From the NCBI GenBank assembly GCA_900770345.1, contig CAAGKF010000230.1:1-64000 (forward strand): DNA of 64,000 nucleotides, in the 5' to 3' direction. The position numbers and the translations under genes were made by a program. The DNA is from Lachnospiraceae bacterium (GTDB lineage Bacteria; Bacillota; Clostridia; Lachnospirales; Lachnospiraceae). The first letter of the stretch is position 1. Each line of letters starts with the position of its first letter. Positions 32,874 through 42,090 of the stretch are shown here, one piece after another. The notes below the pieces were generated by a model that saw only the letters and a list, made by a program, of their open reading frames with translations, made no database searches and was not told where the DNA came from.

Positions 32874-33881
32874 TTAACTGTTCTTCCATAATATATCTCT
32901 GTTTACAGTCTGATAGAACAGCCTGCGTATTTCTTTCGGATCCTTTGTCTGACCGAGGATCCACATGGTTTTGGTGACGGCTGCTTCCAGAGTCATATCA
33001 TAAGCCTCCAGAAGACCGAATTCTTTTTTGATGTTTTTCCCTACTTCATATACAGACATATTGCTGCCTTCGTTTGTGACCTGAGTAGTCATGATCACAG
33101 TTTTTCCGAGGCTTGTCCATCGGGAAACGGCCCGGTAGAAATCACCGGCCTCATAGGAAGGGAGACCACCCACGCCGAAGGACTCGATGATAACGGCGTC
33201 ATAATGTCCCGCCATATAGTCCAGCAGGGAAGCATCGGTGGAGGGGATCAGCTTCAGAAGGCCAACGCCGGAGTCGAGATTATGATAAAATCTGACGGGT
33301 TCCTTTATCCGGTCCTTATCATCCAGATAAAACAAAATATGTTCCTCCTGAATGGAAGCAATATAAGGAAAGTTAATGCTGGAAAACGCGTTATAGCTTT
33401 TGGTGCGCTCCTTTTTGCCGCGGGTTCCGGCAATCACCTTTCCGTCGAATACGATATTTATGCCATGAGCTTTGTCGCAGGAGGCAAAGCGCAGACTGTC
33501 GGCCAGATTGGTGCGGGCATCTGTATTTTCCATATCAATGGGCTTCTGGGCTCCGGTAATGATGATGGGCTTCGCCGAGTTTTGAATCAGATAGGACAGG
33601 GCGGCGGCAGTGTAGGCCATAGTGTCAGTTCCATGGGTAATGACAAAGCCGTCGTAATCATGATAATGATCCTCAATAGCCCGGGCTATGGTCAGCCAGT
33701 GAGAGGGCTGAATATTGGTGCTGTCGATGTTGAAAATCTGGATGCTGTCGATCTGGCAGTAACTTTTGCTGTCAGGAACGTAAGACAGGATCTCTTCGGA
33801 GGTGATCACAGGTTTTAAACCATCCTCCGTGCGTTTGCAGGCAATGGTGCCTCCTGTTCCAAGAAGCAGGATGTGTTTCAT
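32874..33881 (-). CDS. ansA: Type I L-asparaginase
   Basis: This 335-residue cytoplasmic enzyme hydrolyses asparagine to aspartate and ammonia. The first catalytic Thr is in LGTGGTIACKR and the second set in FVITHGTDTMAYTA; KPIIITGAQKPI is also typical. No signal peptide is present, which fits the type I cytoplasmic form. I prefer Met 33881 (AGGA upstream) over Met 33896. It is transcribed away from the Tad operon, behind a small XRE regulator gene on the same strand. Confidence 0.92.
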   Translation of the reverse strand: MKHILLLGTGGTIACKRTEDGLKPVITSEEILSYVPDSKSYCQIDSIQIFNIDSTNIQPSHWLTIARAIEDHYHDYDGFVITHGTDTMAYTAAALSYLIQNSAKPIIITGAQKPIDMENTDARTNLADSLRFASCDKAHGINIVFDGKVIAGTRGKKERTKSYNAFSSINFPYIASIQEEHILFYLDDKDRIKEPVRFYHNLDSGVGLLKLIPSTDASLLDYMAGHYDAVIIESFGVGGLPSYEAGDFYRAVSRWTSLGKTVIMTTQVTNEGSNMSVYEVGKNIKKEFGLLEAYDMTLEAAVTKTMWILGQTKDPKEIRRLFYQTVNRDILWKNS

Positions 33882-33987
33882 ATTTTTGTTCCTCATTTCG
33901 CGGTAGTGAATGCTGCCGACAGTGAAGGCAGGATATTTTTCGTTTTATTATATGAAATAGAATATCCTTTTGCAATAGAAAGAATAC

Positions 33988-34320
33988 TTAAGATTTTGGT
34001 GAAGCAGGAAGATTATTTGAGTTTTCCATTGATCTGATTCCATCAAAATATCGGCACAGACGATAAATAATTGCTTTTTCTTCTTCACTATAGCGGGTTA
34101 ATTGAAGTGTCTCTTCTGAATTTATGCCCAATAAATAATCCGTGGATGTGTGCAGGAGCGAAGCCAGGCTGACCAGTTTTTCTGTAGAAGGTACGGATAT
34201 TGCCATTTCCCAGGCATTTACACTGGAACGGGTTACATAAAGCATTCTTGCCAGTTCAGATTGTGTCAGGTCATTTTTTTCGCGTAACTCCCGAATGCGT
34301 TCTGCAGTTTTCAGTATCAT
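33988..34320 (-). CDS. XRE-family helix-turn-helix regulator
   Basis: This 110-residue protein has a classic Cro/C1 helix-turn-helix at about residues 6-60 (RIRELREKNDLTQSELARML, VTRSSVNAWEMAISVPS, LASLLHTSTDYLLGI). A short C-terminal tail of unknown role follows. GGAGGG precedes Met 34320 at good spacing. It is divergent from the Tad pilus operon across 144 bases, and a 12-bp palindrome lies between them, making it the best candidate local regulator of the pilus. Confidence 0.8.
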   Translation of the reverse strand: MILKTAERIRELREKNDLTQSELARMLYVTRSSVNAWEMAISVPSTEKLVSLASLLHTSTDYLLGINSEETLQLTRYSEEEKAIIYRLCRYFDGIRSMENSNNLPASPKS

Positions 34321-34373
34321 AGTGAATCCCTCCATAATAAAATAGTTTAGACAATATTGGATAAAACATAATT

Positions 34374-34422
34374 ATCATTAATGATTAATTTGAATTGACA
34401 AGAGGGGGGAGAATGATATAAT
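34374..34422 (+). promoter_or_regulatory. Tad operon promoter with an adjacent palindrome
   Basis: TTGACA (34395-34400) and TATAAT (34417-34422) are 16 bases apart, 42 bases before the first tad gene. The perfect palindrome ATCATTAATGAT at 34374-34385 lies just upstream of the -35 box and could be an operator of the divergent XRE regulator. Confidence 0.6.
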
Positions 34423-34464
34423 TTAAGTGAATGGTTTTAGATACTTGGGAGGGGAGGAAAGGAT

Positions 34465-35550
34465 ATGAACAAAAAGGTGATTGTAATCGCAGATGATGAT
34501 GAACAGTATTTGGATAATCTTTCAAACTATATAATGGAAAAGGAACCGAAGATTGATCTGATCACATTTACGCGCAGAGACAAATTGGCCCATTATCTAA
34601 AATGCGCGGAAAAACCGGATATTTTGTTGTTTGGGGCATCATTTCTGTCTGAGCCCTTATCAGAACTGCCTGAAGATGTTACTAAAATTCTGCTGGCCGA
34701 TTCAACTGGGAAAGCCTCCGGATATGACTGTATCAAAAAATATCAAAAGGCAGAGACGATTTTCAATGAAATGATGCTCAGGTATGCAGAACATACGGAC
34801 AGCATTGAGGTCATTAAAGGCAGCAGAACAACAAGAGTGCTTTGTTTTTACAGCCCGGCAGGAGGAAGCGGAAAAACTACGCTTGCGCTGGCCGTAGCCG
34901 CAGTCTGTGTACAGATGGGCAAAAAGGTTTTGTATTTGAATTTGGAAGAAATTGATTCGGTGAATGATATCTTTAATCAGACGGAGATTGGATTGTCGGA
35001 ATTGTTTTTAATCCTGAAAACAAAGGGAATGGATCTTGGTGTGAAAATTGCTGCCGCAGCTGAACGGGAAACAGATTCGGGAATATATTATTTGACCGGG
35101 ATTGACAGTGTGTTGGAATATGAGGAAATAGAAGGGAAGGATGTCAGGGAATTGATAGGGGCAGTTTGCAGACTGGCAGAATTTGATGTGCTGGTCGTTG
35201 ATTGTTCTTCAGGTTTTTCTGATAGAGAGAGAGCGGCCATGGAGGAAGCGGATCATATCCTGGTACCTGCGTTGTCAGATGAAACGTCGGTTTCCAAACT
35301 ATGTAAATGGCTTCATGAAGCGTCAGTGCATGACGAATATAAGGAAATTTTTTCTAAAATGCAGCTCTGGATTAATAAAACGAATGTAAACGGTACAGTA
35401 ATAGAATTACAGGAAAGAGGAATTTTAAATCAGATACCCTGCGGAGCTGTTATAGCATTATCTCCGGTGCTGATGCATAAAAGAGATATATTGCGGTCCG
35501 GAGGACTTCTGGGATCGATTTTTGAACCCATCCTTGCAGCTGTAATTTAA
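34465..35550 (+). CDS. TadZ/CpaE-like pilus assembly ATPase
   Basis: This 361-residue protein has an N-terminal receiver-like domain (residues 1 to about 110, starting KKVIVIADDDEQYLDNL) and a MinD/ParA-type ATPase domain. The Walker A is FYSPAGGSGKTTLALAVA (about 130-147) and the Walker B is FDVLVVDCSSGF. TadZ/CpaE proteins place the pilus machine at the cell pole or membrane site. It is the first gene of a plus-strand run reaching 54172, with GGGAGGGGAGGAAAGG before its start. Confidence 0.82.
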   Translation: MNKKVIVIADDDEQYLDNLSNYIMEKEPKIDLITFTRRDKLAHYLKCAEKPDILLFGASFLSEPLSELPEDVTKILLADSTGKASGYDCIKKYQKAETIFNEMMLRYAEHTDSIEVIKGSRTTRVLCFYSPAGGSGKTTLALAVAAVCVQMGKKVLYLNLEEIDSVNDIFNQTEIGLSELFLILKTKGMDLGVKIAAAAERETDSGIYYLTGIDSVLEYEEIEGKDVRELIGAVCRLAEFDVLVVDCSSGFSDRERAAMEEADHILVPALSDETSVSKLCKWLHEASVHDEYKEIFSKMQLWINKTNVNGTVIELQERGILNQIPCGAVIALSPVLMHKRDILRSGGLLGSIFEPILAAVI

Positions 35551-35579
35551 ATAAAGAACATTTTAATGAGAGGTTGCAG

Positions 35580-36815
35580 ATGATAGAGGATATGAAGGAA
35601 TATCAAAAACAGATCCGGGAAATGGTTTCATCCAGGCTGGATATGACAAGAAATATTGAGGATGAGGAAATAAGAACAGCAATTTTTGAAGTGGTTCAGA
35701 GTGAAGCACGTAAGGTACATATGAGCCTTTCAGAAAAACAGGAACTAATCGAAAGTGTTTTTAATTCCATGCGCGGATTGGATGTGCTTCAGCCGCTGGT
35801 TGATGATCCAACGATCACAGAGATTATGATCAACGGGCCTCATCACGTGTTTGTTGAGCAGAACGGAAGATTGTTTCAAAAAAGTATTTCTTTTGAAACA
35901 AATGAAAAACTGGAAAATGTCATTTTGAATATTGTGTCAAAAGTGAACCGAACTGTGAATGAAGCCAATCCGATCGTGGATGCACGCCTTCAGGATGGTT
36001 CGCGTGTAAATGTTGTTATGCCGCCCATCGCGCTGGATGGTCCTACAGTTACGATCCGTAAATTCCCGGAGGATCCGATGACAATGAAAAAGCTGATTGA
36101 ATATCAGTCTATTACGGAAGAGGTGGCTGAGGTGCTGGAGCGTATGGTAAAGGCAAAATATAATATTTTCATCAGCGGAGGAACAGGTTCCGGAAAGACC
36201 ACCTTCCTAAACGCATTGTCCAATTATATTCCGAAGGATGAACGTGTAATCACGATCGAAGATTCTGCTGAATTACAGATTAAAGGTGTGGCGAATCTGG
36301 TACGTATGGAAACCAGAAATGCCAATATGGAAGGCAAGGGAGAAGTCACGATCCGGGATTTGATCAAGTCATCTCTGAGAATGCGCCCTGAAAGGATAAT
36401 TGTGGGTGAGGTCCGCGGAGCGGAAGCGCTTGATATGCTGCAGGCAATGAATACCGGACATGACGGCTCTCTTTCTACCGGACATTCTAATTCTACAAAA
36501 GATATGCTGAGCCGTCTCGAAACGATGGTTTTGTCGGGGAACAGCATACCGATCGAAGCAATCCGCCAGCAGATCGCGTCTGCGATAGATATTATCATTC
36601 AGCTGTCCAGGCTGCGTGATAAATCCAGGCGTACAATGGAGATTACGGAGGTTGTGGGCTATGAGGATGGGAAGATTCAGCTGAATCCTCTTTATGAATT
36701 TAAAGAACTGGGAGAGGATGAGAACAAGCGGATAATCGGTGGGCTGGTACGGACGAAAAATCCCATGCAGAATACGTTTAAGTTCCGGATGGCAGGTTTG
36801 CCGGATCAGGTTTAA
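35580..36815 (+). CDS. tadA: TadA/CpaF secretion ATPase
   Basis: This 411-residue hexameric motor ATPase of type II/IV secretion (GspE/VirB11 superfamily) powers Flp pilus assembly. Motifs are the Walker A GGTGSGKTTFLNAL (about 200-213), Walker B-like ERIIVGEVRGAEALD, and the His box TGHDGSLSTGHSN. The start at ATG 35580 follows GAGAGG; TTG two codons earlier is less likely. It is co-transcribed with tadZ upstream and tadB downstream. Confidence 0.93.
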   Translation: MIEDMKEYQKQIREMVSSRLDMTRNIEDEEIRTAIFEVVQSEARKVHMSLSEKQELIESVFNSMRGLDVLQPLVDDPTITEIMINGPHHVFVEQNGRLFQKSISFETNEKLENVILNIVSKVNRTVNEANPIVDARLQDGSRVNVVMPPIALDGPTVTIRKFPEDPMTMKKLIEYQSITEEVAEVLERMVKAKYNIFISGGTGSGKTTFLNALSNYIPKDERVITIEDSAELQIKGVANLVRMETRNANMEGKGEVTIRDLIKSSLRMRPERIIVGEVRGAEALDMLQAMNTGHDGSLSTGHSNSTKDMLSRLETMVLSGNSIPIEAIRQQIASAIDIIIQLSRLRDKSRRTMEITEVVGYEDGKIQLNPLYEFKELGEDENKRIIGGLVRTKNPMQNTFKFRMAGLPDQV

Positions 36816-36827
36816 AGGAGAACGGAT

Positions 36828-37619
36828 ATGATTAAAAAGAAAGTGGAGGAACAGGTACAGCTAAGAGAAGATGGACTGACAGATTATGACACATATATTA
36901 TGGAAAAGAAAGAGAGGATACTGACGATTCTGTTTGCGGTAATCGTCCTTATGGCGGTGGGATATATTTTTTATCATAATCTGATCCTGTCGCTGCTGAT
37001 ATCTGTTCTGTCACTGAAATTTCCAGAGATACGGACCAGGCAGATTATTGAAAAACGAAAGAATCAGCTGACTCTGCAGTTTAAGGATATGCTGTATTCG
37101 CTTTCTTCTTCCTTATCCGTCGGCAAGTCCATCGAAATGGGGCTGCGCGCATCCCTTCAGGATCTGGTGATCATCTATCCCGATCCGGAAACAGATATTA
37201 TTGTTGAGCTTCAGTATATTCTCCGGCTGATCGGTATGAACTGTACAACGGAGGAAGCGTTTCGTCAGTTTGCGGAGAGGGCTCATATTGAGGACATCGA
37301 TAATTTTGTGGATATCTTCGTTACCTGCAAGCGTACGGGCGGAGATATGATCGAGACTATGCGTTCTACTTCCAATACGATCGGCGAGAAGATTGAAACG
37401 AAGCAGGAGATCGAAACCATGATCGCGGGAAAAAAATACGAGTTTCAGATATTGATGATGATGCCGGTCATTATGGTGCTGTTTTTGACTCTGACCTCCG
37501 GCGAGTACATGGCGCCTGTTTTCAACACGATCGTGGGGCACATATCCATGACAGTTGCAATCGTAATGTTTGGACTGGCTTATGTGGTCGGATCCAAGAT
37601 CATGAAGATAACGGTATAG
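36828..37619 (+). CDS. TadB-like inner-membrane platform protein
   Basis: This 263-residue type II secretion F-domain protein has membrane helices at about 33-57 (ILFAVIVLMAVGYIFYH...) and two near the C-terminus, with the conserved cytoplasmic part LKDMLYSLSSSLSVGKSIE-like between. TadB and TadC form the platform that TadA turns. It lies 12 bases after tadA and 8 bases before the tadC-like gene. Confidence 0.82.
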   Translation: MIKKKVEEQVQLREDGLTDYDTYIMEKKERILTILFAVIVLMAVGYIFYHNLILSLLISVLSLKFPEIRTRQIIEKRKNQLTLQFKDMLYSLSSSLSVGKSIEMGLRASLQDLVIIYPDPETDIIVELQYILRLIGMNCTTEEAFRQFAERAHIEDIDNFVDIFVTCKRTGGDMIETMRSTSNTIGEKIETKQEIETMIAGKKYEFQILMMMPVIMVLFLTLTSGEYMAPVFNTIVGHISMTVAIVMFGLAYVVGSKIMKITV

Positions 37620-37627
37620 GAGAAGAA

Positions 37628-38554
37628 ATGGTACAGAAGATTATTGCAGTATTGTGTGCGGTTGTGTTTATTGGAAATTTTCTGCTCTGTTATTTGCAGT
37701 CCAGAGGAAAATATGATGACTATCTGGAAGGCGTAGATAAAGAAAAATATGCATTGAAGGATTTTATACCTCTGGGACTGCGGCAGAGTGAGCGGAACTT
37801 TCCGGAGCAGTATATCCCCATATCCCTGCAGTCTGCCATGGCAAAATACGATAACCAGGTCTACCAGAAGATCCTGGAGCTGAACGGCGTGAAATACGCG
37901 CAGTATTTTTATTACATTCATCAGGGATACCGTCAGGCGGCTGCTATCATTGCCAGTGCAGGCGCTTCACTGGTAGGAGGGATTATGGCGATGCAGGGGG
38001 ATGTCTCCAATGCACTGATGCTGGACGGTTTGGCAGCGGCGGCGTTTGTGGGCGTGCCCTATCTGATGGATATGAGTCTGAATGATGATATAAAAAAGAG
38101 ACGTCTTTCTATCCAGATCGAATTTCCTGAGTTCATCAACAAGCTTACTCTCCTGGTAAATGCAGGCATGACGATTTCAAAGGCATGGGAGAAGATTATC
38201 AATGAAAATACAAAGGACCATATCCTGTATCAGGAGATGGCATATGCGCTGGGAGAGATCCGTTCTGGAAAATCAGAAAGCGTGGCGTATGAAGAATTTG
38301 CCCGCAGATGCCATGTGAAGGAAGTGACGAAATTTGTGTCTGTCATTGTAATGAATCTGAAACGGGGCGGTTCTGAGGTTGTTCCTATATTGAAGACCCA
38401 GGGAATGGAGTGTTGGGAAATGCGAAAAAATGCTGCAAAGCATCTGGGAGAGGAAGCTAACAGCAAGCTGCTGATTCCTATGATGATCATGTTTCTGGGG
38501 ATTGTGTTGATTGTTGCGACCCCTGCGGTGCTTAGTATGACGGCAGGAATGTAA
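37628..38554 (+). CDS. TadC-like inner-membrane platform protein
   Basis: This 308-residue T2SS F-domain protein is the second platform subunit. Its helices are at the N-terminus (IIAVLCAVVFIGNFLLCYL), in the middle (AAAIIASAGASLVGGIMAM) and at the C-terminus (LLIPMMIMFLGIVLIVATPAVL). Between them lies the F-domain signature EFPEFINKLTLLVNAGMTISKAW. The order tadA-tadB-tadC matches other Tad loci. Confidence 0.85.
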   Translation: MVQKIIAVLCAVVFIGNFLLCYLQSRGKYDDYLEGVDKEKYALKDFIPLGLRQSERNFPEQYIPISLQSAMAKYDNQVYQKILELNGVKYAQYFYYIHQGYRQAAAIIASAGASLVGGIMAMQGDVSNALMLDGLAAAAFVGVPYLMDMSLNDDIKKRRLSIQIEFPEFINKLTLLVNAGMTISKAWEKIINENTKDHILYQEMAYALGEIRSGKSESVAYEEFARRCHVKEVTKFVSVIVMNLKRGGSEVVPILKTQGMECWEMRKNAAKHLGEEANSKLLIPMMIMFLGIVLIVATPAVLSMTAGM

Positions 38555-38615
38555 ATTGGGAAACATCCGTGGAGACATGGTGTTTTAATAGAAATTAAAA
38601 AAGAGAGGTAAGAGT

Positions 38616-38813
38616 ATGGAAACATTAAAAAAATTCATTAAAGAAGAAGATGGTATGGGTACAGTGGAGATCGTAATGCTGATCGCAGCGTTGATGTGTG
38701 TTGCATTGATGTTCAGAAGTACAATTACTAAATATGCAGAAAATATAATGAAAACAGTCTTCAAGGTCGATGTAGAAGAACCGACCGGCAAAGATGTAAT
38801 GGATGGAAACTGA
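38616..38813 (+). CDS. Flp-type type IVb pilin
   Basis: This 65-residue prepilin has a short charged leader ending EEDG, then MGTVEIVMLIAALMCVALMF. Cleavage after Gly14 gives a mature N-terminus with Glu at position 5, the signature read by A24 prepilin peptidases. This is the expected major pilin, very small as in other Flp systems. AGAGAGG precedes the start. A 12-bp hairpin follows the gene and may raise its mRNA level over the rest of the operon. Confidence 0.85.
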   Translation: METLKKFIKEEDGMGTVEIVMLIAALMCVALMFRSTITKYAENIMKTVFKVDVEEPTGKDVMDGN

Positions 38814-38836
38814 AAAAATATGGTTTAGGCAATCTG

Positions 38837-38871
38837 GATTCGCCAGAGCTTACTTATAACTCTGGCGAATC
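38837..38871 (+). promoter_or_regulatory. Stable hairpin directly downstream of the pilin gene
   Basis: GATTCGCCAGAG and CTCTGGCGAATC form a perfect 12-bp stem with an 11-base loop, with no T run after it. Within an operon such a structure usually protects the upstream message or terminates partially, favouring the abundant pilin over downstream genes. Confidence 0.6.
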
Positions 38872-38904
38872 AGTCATATTAGCTTAAGGAAGAAAACTCA
38901 GGAT

Positions 38905-39573
38905 ATGAAATCTATAAAACATACGATTCAAAAAATGCTGACAAAACAAGATGGCTATCTCACCATCGAACTGACCATGATCTTTCCGGCGATCTTTCTG
39001 TCGCTTCTGTTGATACTGTTTATGGGCATGGTTTTGTATCAGGAGGTTACTTTTCAGAGCCTGGCAGTGCAGGCGTCGGAGAGGGGATCGGTGGTTTACA
39101 GCTCCCGTGTGGAGGATATGACTACTGGTGTGAAGACGCTGGATGCGTTTGAGGACCGGGATCCATACCGCAATATCCCCGGAATCGATGAAAATAAGAA
39201 GAAAGATTATCGTTCCCTGATAAACGGATATGTATCCGCAAATCTTGGAAAAAGAGATGTGATAAAAGGCACGATGAAAAACAGTGGAAATTATGTAACG
39301 GTAGACGATTATCTGATTTCAAAGAGAATCCGTGTCAACATTAAAAGTGAACATAAGGTTCCTGTGGATTCCATGATGGAAATGTTTGGTCTGGACGGGC
39401 CTTTTTCCGTGGATACCACGGCGGTTGCAGCAGTGGTGGATTCTCCGGATTTTGTCAGAAATGTAGATCTGGTCATGGATATGACCAAACAAACGGAATT
39501 GTTTGACAATATGGAAAAAGGCTATAATGCGATCCGAAGTGCGATCGATACAGTTACAGGTTGGGTAAAGTAG
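38905..39573 (+). CDS. TadE-like pseudopilin
   Basis: This 222-residue protein has a type IV pilin-like start: leader ending KQDG, then YLTIELTMIFPAIFLSLLLI with Glu5 after the cleavage site. About 180 residues of mostly beta extracellular domain follow. TadE/TadF pseudopilins are minor pilus components needed for assembly. It sits between the pilin gene and the larger TadG-like gene. Confidence 0.75.
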   Translation: MKSIKHTIQKMLTKQDGYLTIELTMIFPAIFLSLLLILFMGMVLYQEVTFQSLAVQASERGSVVYSSRVEDMTTGVKTLDAFEDRDPYRNIPGIDENKKKDYRSLINGYVSANLGKRDVIKGTMKNSGNYVTVDDYLISKRIRVNIKSEHKVPVDSMMEMFGLDGPFSVDTTAVAAVVDSPDFVRNVDLVMDMTKQTELFDNMEKGYNAIRSAIDTVTGWVK

Positions 39574-39585
39574 AGGGACAGAGGA

Positions 39586-42078
39586 ATGGGACTTTTTCAC
39601 GGCAGACGGGTAAAGGGAGCCATATCGATCTTTCTGGTGATAATCCTCATACCGACAATGCTGCTGTCGGCAGTTTTGATCGACGGCGCGCGTATGCGGA
39701 GCGCAGAGGCGATGACCCAGGAAGCGGCGGATCTGGCGGCTTCCAGCGTTCTCGCAGATTATAATGTGGATCTGAAAGAGGATTTTGGCTTTTTCGCCAT
39801 CAACGATCATGAGAATGTGGAAAAAATATATAAAGAAAGCCTGGCGGCTACGCTGATGGCATCCGGCCTGGCGGAAGACGAAGCATATTCTGATAGGATA
39901 TGGGAATTGCTGAAATCCCAGGCGGGAGCGTCAAATCCGTATAAGGGAGCCGATTTCCTGAACCTGTACGACTTTAAAGTAGACCAGTTGGATGTGACGC
40001 CGATGTACAGTCTTGCCAATGTACAGGTATTGGAGAGCCAGATGGTTGAGCAGGCAAAATTCAGGGGTGTTTATTTTGCTGTGGATCGGTTGGGAATACT
40101 GGGGAAATTTGCAGAGATCCAGGCAGAGGCACAGGAACAGTCAGAGGCCTCCGAAGCCATGGAGGACAAGATGGAGGTTGATGAAAAGGATAAAGCGGAG
40201 ACGGAGATATACAAGATGAATGAAGATCTGCGTACGCTGGATCAGCTGGTCACAGAAATGATGGCAGGCGAAAATACTTATCTTGACAGCCTGGGTGCGT
40301 GGATGAAGCAGATTCAGATTGAAATTACTGAATCGGAAGAAGAATTGACAAAAGCGGAAAAAGCACTGGCGAAGGATCATGGAAAGAAAAAAAAGGATTT
40401 TTTGAATAGTGTAAAAAAAGCGCAGAAACAGGCAGAGGATACATATGACCAGATATTAAATGCCAAAGAAGCAACTGAAGCCGCTATTGAAAAGCTGCAG
40501 AACTATCAGGATCAATACAGTGGAAGTTCCAATGAGACTATACAGGGACTTGCACAGGATGCCGGAGATACAATACAGGAATATCAGAAATATCTAAGCA
40601 GGATCGAAAATATTTTGGAAAACGATATATTATATCATTTTCGTAATGACGACGGTATGGCATCGCAGATGGAAGATACAGCCGGTGATATCGATACTGC
40701 GATAACAAGATTTCAGGATGAAATAGAGGAAGACGATGATGAGGAGGATGATGACGGAGAGGATGATGAGGAGCCGCCGGAATATTATTTCTATTATGTT
40801 AATTCAGAAACACGGACTACGGAAATTGAAGCAGTTCTCAGAGGTTCAAATACAAAGTGTTATGAGGGAGCATGCGATAAGCCGATTAAATATCTGATTG
40901 ATGCGGGGCAAGGGTATTTTTACAGGACACTGTCTGTAGAATTTTCGGAACCGGAAGATACGGACACCGGAGAGAGGCTGAAAGAGTTCGCCCAGAATCA
41001 GTCCGGAAAAGAAGGGGATAGCGGGGATTCCACAACTGCAGAGGAAGCGGAGCGTGGAAGCGTATCCGATGAGGTTTACGCCCAGAGACCTTCTGTGACT
41101 TTTGATCCATCCAATGAAAAAAATCCCATTGTACAGGCGGATATCAACTACTATTCGGAGGACGGCAAGCTCACAGCCTCAAAAGATCTTGTAAAAGGAG
41201 CGTCCAGCAGCTTCCTCCTGGAGCTGGGGGAAGTGGCAAGAGATGAGGCGCTGATCTATTCTTACGTGTTCGGCACCTTTAAGACCAGGCTCACTGGAAA
41301 CTCCAAGTTCACGAAAAACGGTGCGTCTTCCAGCGATAAAGACAGCTTTTACATGCCGGACTGGCGGGTGAAATATGACAATGGCGAAATCGATCTCCGT
41401 TTTGAGCCAAAGAAGGATCATGAGACTGTGCTCCGGGGTGAGATCGAATATCTTGTATATGGAAGACAGTCAGACGCTGTCAATGAAAACCTAGTTTATA
41501 CGACGATCCTTGCCGATCGCCTGCCGAAAAATATGTATGCGGTAAGTGGGCACGACAATATCAAAACAATCTGCAGAAAAGCTGCGAAAGCTGCTTCAGC
41601 TCTGACAGGATATACAGTGCCAAGAGCAGTTTTTTATTGGATATTCATAACAGCATGGGCGGTGGCGGAATCCTATATGGATATGTATTACCTGGTCAGC
41701 TGCGGATATCAGATTCCTCTGTTTAAGGACAGCAAGAAAGTGCTTCTGGATGAATTTCCTTCAACGGAAGACCAGGGGTTTGTTGAACATTACGGAAAAG
41801 ATGGAATATTTGTTACCTATGAGGATTATCTTCTGATGCTGCTGTTTATTAAAGGAAGAAAGACAAGGGATATGCGGGTTGCTGATCTGGTCGAAATGAA
41901 CATGCGGCAGGATCACTCTGATTTCCGCATGGCTCAGGCTTACACCTGGATCAAGGCAGATACTGATCTCTCCATCCGTTATCTGTTCGGCGGGATCAGT
42001 CCTTTCGGGCAGGAATATGAGAAAAATGGGTATACGGGGAGGATGAAATTTACCAATACGGTATATCAGGGTTACTAG
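39586..42078 (+). CDS. Large TadG-like pilus-associated protein (probably DUF5702)
   Basis: This 830-residue protein has one N-terminal hydrophobic helix (KGAISIFLVIILIPTMLLSAVL, about 10-30) preceded by a prepilin-like KG and followed by the TadG-like DGARMRSAEAMTQEAADLAASS. A long extracytoplasmic part contains a coiled-coil at about 180-360 (Glu/Lys-rich) and an acidic cluster EEDDDEEDDDGEDDEEPP. A more hydrophobic C-terminal segment carries AFYWIFITAWAVAESY-like helices. I place it with the DUF5702 proteins found in clostridial Tad loci; its exact role is unknown. Confidence 0.65.
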   Translation: MGLFHGRRVKGAISIFLVIILIPTMLLSAVLIDGARMRSAEAMTQEAADLAASSVLADYNVDLKEDFGFFAINDHENVEKIYKESLAATLMASGLAEDEAYSDRIWELLKSQAGASNPYKGADFLNLYDFKVDQLDVTPMYSLANVQVLESQMVEQAKFRGVYFAVDRLGILGKFAEIQAEAQEQSEASEAMEDKMEVDEKDKAETEIYKMNEDLRTLDQLVTEMMAGENTYLDSLGAWMKQIQIEITESEEELTKAEKALAKDHGKKKKDFLNSVKKAQKQAEDTYDQILNAKEATEAAIEKLQNYQDQYSGSSNETIQGLAQDAGDTIQEYQKYLSRIENILENDILYHFRNDDGMASQMEDTAGDIDTAITRFQDEIEEDDDEEDDDGEDDEEPPEYYFYYVNSETRTTEIEAVLRGSNTKCYEGACDKPIKYLIDAGQGYFYRTLSVEFSEPEDTDTGERLKEFAQNQSGKEGDSGDSTTAEEAERGSVSDEVYAQRPSVTFDPSNEKNPIVQADINYYSEDGKLTASKDLVKGASSSFLLELGEVARDEALIYSYVFGTFKTRLTGNSKFTKNGASSSDKDSFYMPDWRVKYDNGEIDLRFEPKKDHETVLRGEIEYLVYGRQSDAVNENLVYTTILADRLPKNMYAVSGHDNIKTICRKAAKAASALTGYTVPRAVFYWIFITAWAVAESYMDMYYLVSCGYQIPLFKDSKKVLLDEFPSTEDQGFVEHYGKDGIFVTYEDYLLMLLFIKGRKTRDMRVADLVEMNMRQDHSDFRMAQAYTWIKADTDLSIRYLFGGISPFGQEYEKNGYTGRMKFTNTVYQGY

Positions 42079-42090
42079 GGAGTGGAGATT

